From assembly GCA_028023455.1 (NCBI GenBank), contig JAQFVV010012405.1, forward strand, positions 3,539,149 to 3,603,148: 64,000 bases of DNA, read 5' to 3'. The notes below the pieces were generated by a model. The model did no database searches, was not told where the DNA came from, and saw only the letters and a list, made by a program, of their open reading frames with translations. Position numbers and translations under genes: made by a program. Within the stretch, counting starts at the first letter, position 1, and each line of letters begins with the position of its first letter. Of the stretch, positions 60,239 to 64,000 are shown piece by piece. Origin of the DNA: Epiperipatus broadwayi (Eukaryota > Onychophora > Udeonychophora > Euonychophora > Peripatidae).

Positions 60239-60529
60239 GTTAAATCTAAATTTACACATGTAAAATTTTTGCTCTCACACACACAAAATATAAAAATGTA
60301 AGAACTGTTTGTTCTACACCTAAATAAAAATGTAATCTAAATGTAATTGCTTTAGCTCAAAATATTTTAATGTGGTGATTTTAAATTTACAATTCTATTC
60401 TTTATTTCTGAAAAAATTAATTGTTTTGTGTGTGTGCATTTCTATATATTTATACCATTTGATAACTTTGTTCCTTAATGCTTTAACACTTCTCTAACAT
60501 TTCATCATTTTCTTTGTTTGCATGTTCAA
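60239..60529. other. Short AT-rich interval
   Basis: Nothing recognised. Confidence 0.6.
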
Positions 60530-61590
60530 CATGGAATTTAAGAATAAACCATTATTACTTATCAGAAAATAATAAATTTGATTTCATTTGATAGATATTT
60601 TTATTTACTATTGAACTAAATTCTAAATATTCACATTTTATTTATAAAAATATTTAAAAAATGAATTTGTAATGTAAACAAAGAGCCTCATGTATCAGCA
60701 TTTTTATAATGTATATTTTTGTTTTTCAAAATCAACAAAATCTTCATTATTTGTCTTTTTTTTAATTCTAGATGGTTATTTTTTTTTATATATATAATTT
60801 GTTAAATTATGCTTAAAGGTTTAATTTTTTAAATATTTATTGCAATATTAGAAATGATACTAAAAGGAAAATAAAAGAGGCATATTTCATCATGAAAGAT
60901 TCCAATGCCATTAATAGACGAGATACATATTCTGCGATCTCAAAAAAATGGCCGAGTTAAATGATTTGCATAGATTTGCATATAAAACAACTGTACTGTA
61001 TCACTAATGACAATGGCTATAAATATGGGAGTTAACATACCCTGAAAATGCTAAACCAAATATTATTATTGTTTATTAGTTTAATAACTTCACCAATTTG
61101 CATTAAAGCACAATATAATCAATATTTGTTATTATAATTAAACTGATTACATAGGAAGCTAGGCTTGAAAATTATTTTAGGGTATATTTGCATTGTCTGA
61201 TAATATAACATCCTATTTTTAAAAATAAAGTATCACCATTCAAAATAAATTATTAATAACTTATATTTTTGATTTGTAATAAATATTGTATAAATTATTG
61301 TATAAAAAGTATCTAAAATTGTAATAATTTTACAAATAAACACATTTTTTGGTTATTCAAACTATTTTCTTTAAACAATGTGATAAAAATAATGACATCA
61401 AAAAAATGTAAGGCTACAAAAGCAACACTTGTCAGGGCTAAGCTAAATCCTTATTATCTTGCTGAATTGTTGATTTTCTTGCCATCTATGGAATTTTTTT
61501 GAAGTAAAATTTTATAACATATATAAAAAAATATGTATATTACAATATACCGCTTGCCAAATTCTCACTAGAGGGTGAATTAATGAAAAA
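60530..61590. repeat. Dispersed repeat, copy 2, with internal insertion
   Basis: It matches 38295-39015. A block of about 270 bases (about 60850-61120, including GCCATTAATAGACGAGATAC) has no counterpart in copy 1 and may be an insertion or the ancestral state. Both copies are AT-rich and non-coding. Confidence 0.75.
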
Positions 61591-61959
61591 ACAAACATCT
61601 TCATTTTAAAGAATGGTATGGTTAACAAGAATAACAACAAAATGTATGTTGCATACCTACTTTATTTAAATGTCAATAATAAAATCTGCTTAGAAAGCCA
61701 TTCAAAATGCTTTATAAAATTACATTTCTTTTAAACATCAGTTGAAAGATTATTAAACGTGTTATTGATTACATTCTATGATATACAACCAATGACAGTG
61801 ACAAATACATTTGCTTAACCATAAAAATTAACACCAAAAAATTTTTTATAGTTTTAAACTTACTTAAAATTCATATCCAAACCAAATCTGGGAATATTTT
61901 TATGCAATTGTTCTTTAACTAAGTAACTGCTCATCAAGTATTAGGTGTATCTCATTTCT

Positions 61960-62217
61960 GTCACTCCTCATGCAGAAAAAACTTTGATAGTGACCAAAGT
62001 GTACAAAGACATAGCTCTTTTTATGATTCATTGAGCAGAAAATGAAGATTTGATTGTTCCTGGAGAAATTAAAGAAATTGCTGATAAGACAATTGATTTG
62101 TTAAATAATATAAAAATATTTTTATCATATAATGAAAATGGCCAATTAGTTGTCAGTGTTGAAACTCTAAGAAAATGGCAAGCTGTTTTTACTATGGAAA
62201 ATTTCATTTTAATTTAG
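61960..62217 (+). pseudogene. Coding-like fragment, unknown protein
   Basis: One frame from about 61980 to the stop at 62215-62217 has a single internal TGA (62032-62034). Its second part is open for 60 codons with protein-like composition: AENEDLIVPGEIKEIADK, TIDLLNNIKIFLSYNENG and SVETLRKWQAVF. There is no ATG at a sensible start and no clear splice sites. The family is not recognised; it may be a remnant of a mobile-element or host gene. Confidence 0.3.
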
Positions 62218-62665
62218 TTGTAGCAGAAAATATGATTGAACCTTAATATTTTCAAAAATTAAAATCTGTACTTTTAAAAAAGATATATGAATGATGTTTT
62301 ACAAGTGTAAGTAAATATATATATATATATATTGAAATATTTAGAAAAGATATAAGAATTATCATATAACAAATGAAGATTAAAATTTCACACTACAGAT
62401 AATTATTAAGCCAGCATTTAAAATTGTACAATAAACATATCTTTAAAAACAGATCCATTTATTCAGATATTTTAAAAGATTCTTTTCTATCAGTTATATA
62501 GAGTAGTTGGATTTAATTTACTAATTATAATTTTTTTTCTGTATAAGTGATAACCTGAGATTTTTACTTCATTCTTAGCCTGGTACAGTTAATCTTGATT
62601 GGCTAACTATCCTGAGTAAAGAACTTACTCATTAAATAATTATAAATGGAAAACATTATAAACTA

Positions 62666-62669
<4 letters not shown>

Positions 62670-62750
<81 letters not shown>
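62670..62750. repeat. (TA)n microsatellite, about 80 bp, with mirrored edges
   Basis: The longest TA run in the window, bounded by CTACTGTATA on the left and TATACAGTAG on the right, so the whole tract is a perfect palindrome including its edges. Confidence 0.95.
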
Positions 62751-62753
<3 letters not shown>

Positions 62754-63665
62754 TAGACCGTTTATCTCTTTGAATTTAACAGCCATAGTTTGAAAAAAAT
62801 AAGATAAATTTGAATTTATAATTTATATATTGCTTATATGAGCATAGTCATGCCTCAGTTATAAATCTGCCATTATTTCATCTTTATATTCAGCATGCAT
62901 TTAATCAATTATATGACTGTTTTCCTTCTTCCTCTCTTAATTTATTACTGTAGTATTTATCGTTTATAACTGCATTGTTTTTTTTTGCTAATCATTTTTG
63001 CTGACGTCTTAATGTAACCATTAAACATGTATATTACATAAGGTATGTTTCATCCATACATGCAAGTATCTATGGGAAGCCTTAGAACAAAATTTACTGA
63101 AATATAATATAACGGTATTTATTTAAGTTTAAGCATAATTGTATGACAGAAGTAAGTTATAAAATCCAAAGAAATTTGTTTTTCAAGGCAATGATTCTTT
63201 AATTAATTAAAATGGAATAATATAACCATGGACATGTCTATTTAAAAGCCTTCCAATAATCTGGAATCTTTATATATAAAATACATTCAAGTGATGTTGC
63301 ATTTTAATAAATAGTGCACTAATAATGACGCACATTGATGAAGAAAATTACTTTCAAAATAAAAAGACAAGATTATGATGTATTCGTTATTAAAGAGATA
63401 TAAATATTTACTATTAGAATTAACTATTATTTCAATAATTCATGTTATTTATAGAGTTCTATTTAGTGTGTGCAAAGATAACAAAGATTACTCATTATTA
63501 CTCATTATTATCATCTAATATATATATTGTGATTATTTTTCTGACTATATTTAATATTTTGTGTACATAGATATACAGACACACTCGGACAAATCAAAAC
63601 CAAAAATATTTCTTTTAGCTAATAAATATTTTGTAGTTGTTTGAAAATGTCAATACGAAAATATT
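62751..63665. other. AT-rich interval, no gene recognised
   Basis: No supported feature. Confidence 0.65.
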
Positions 63666-63689
63666 TCTGATATATATTAAATTTTCTAT

Positions 63690-64000
63690 CAGCAAAAGAG
63701 CCGGCAAAAGGTTAACTATGGGATGACGAGCGTGAACAATGCGATGTCTCCTCTTCCTTTCCCGATATGAAAATGGGCCACACTTCTGCTCCTGTATTCC
63801 ATTATTTGTATTTAGCCCCCTCAGCTATCACAACCCCAATATTGACATCGGTACTAAGGCTGAATCAGTTAATTTTGCTGAAATTCTTGGTTCTCTTACA
63901 AAAAAATACTACCCTGAATGAAATAGTGGAAATCAATCTCGGGTGTTGTTAATGAGTAGCTGGAGTGATTTGCGTCACCCTGCAGGGAAAAGATAGCTAT
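63690..64000. other. Moderate-GC segment running off the window
   Basis: GC content rises clearly here. The plus strand has two overlapping 60-codon frames; the minus strand has a good acceptor-like TTTTCCCTGCAG (about 63991-63980) followed by a short open stretch encoding GDANHSSYSLTTPEIDFHYF and a GGTAGTA that could be a donor. It could be an exon of a gene beyond the window or the edge of a mobile element. It cannot be settled from here. Confidence 0.3.

Overview
The window is intergenic or intronic DNA from an AT-rich animal genome. By eye about three quarters of the bases are A or T, homopolymers are frequent and stop codons are dense in every frame. No intact host gene is visible. Nearly everything recognisable is mobile DNA or simple repeat: (TA)n and (CA)n(TA)n microsatellites, Penelope-like elements with GIY-YIG endonucleases, RTE-like LINEs, a tRNA-derived SINE, Gypsy-like LTR sequence primed by a lysine-type tRNA, and MITE or foldback families. 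These classes, plus a titin/twitchin-type Ig-FN3 coding fragment, point to an invertebrate metazoan. The (CA)n(TA)n and (TA)n(GA)n microsatellites recall cephalopods, but that is a weak guess.

Layout. 1-5.5 kb: a hAT-like terminus, palindromes, microsatellites and a 0.8 kb foldback. 5.5-6.5 kb: a TA-flanked MITE (family 'CACCTGGGTCTC'). 6.7-7.5 kb: a decayed coding-like stretch of unknown origin. 7.6-10.7 kb: two head-to-head Penelope-like copies forming a 1.3 kb-arm palindrome. 11-13.8 kb: unrecognised DNA of higher GC, a tandem duplication and a probable solo LTR. 14.3-16.8 kb: a second, older Penelope-like element. 17-17.9 kb: small foldback units. 18.0-27.9 kb: the most unusual part, a rearranged cluster of LTR-retrotransposon pieces in mirror-image order. 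Its minus strand carries a chimeric frame: gag-like coiled coil, then Ig-FN3-Ig of titin/twitchin type, then the carboxy-terminal part of a retroelement integrase.

27.9-46 kb: short foldbacks, two more members of the TA-flanked MITE family (one with a TTAA-flanked element nested in it), a dispersed repeat, a 0.27 kb tetranucleotide array and one candidate exon near 44.4 kb. 46.6-54.7 kb: two decayed RTE-like LINE fragments on opposite strands, a 0.66 kb foldback inserted in one of them, two SINE copies with target-site duplications, and a second copy of the TTAA-type element. 55-64 kb: mostly AT-rich DNA, a foldback flanked by a perfect 12 bp direct repeat, the second copy of the 38 kb repeat, long (TA)n arrays, and two weak coding-like stretches.

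The elements form a nested record of insertions rather than a pathway. The chimeric gag/Ig-FN3-Ig/integrase frame resembles the gag-host gene-truncated pol layout of transducing retroviruses. It is broken by at least two stop codons and a frameshift, so it is a fossil at this locus. An intact relative elsewhere in the genome would be the thing to look for. All calls rest on reading the sequence; no database search or alignment program was run.
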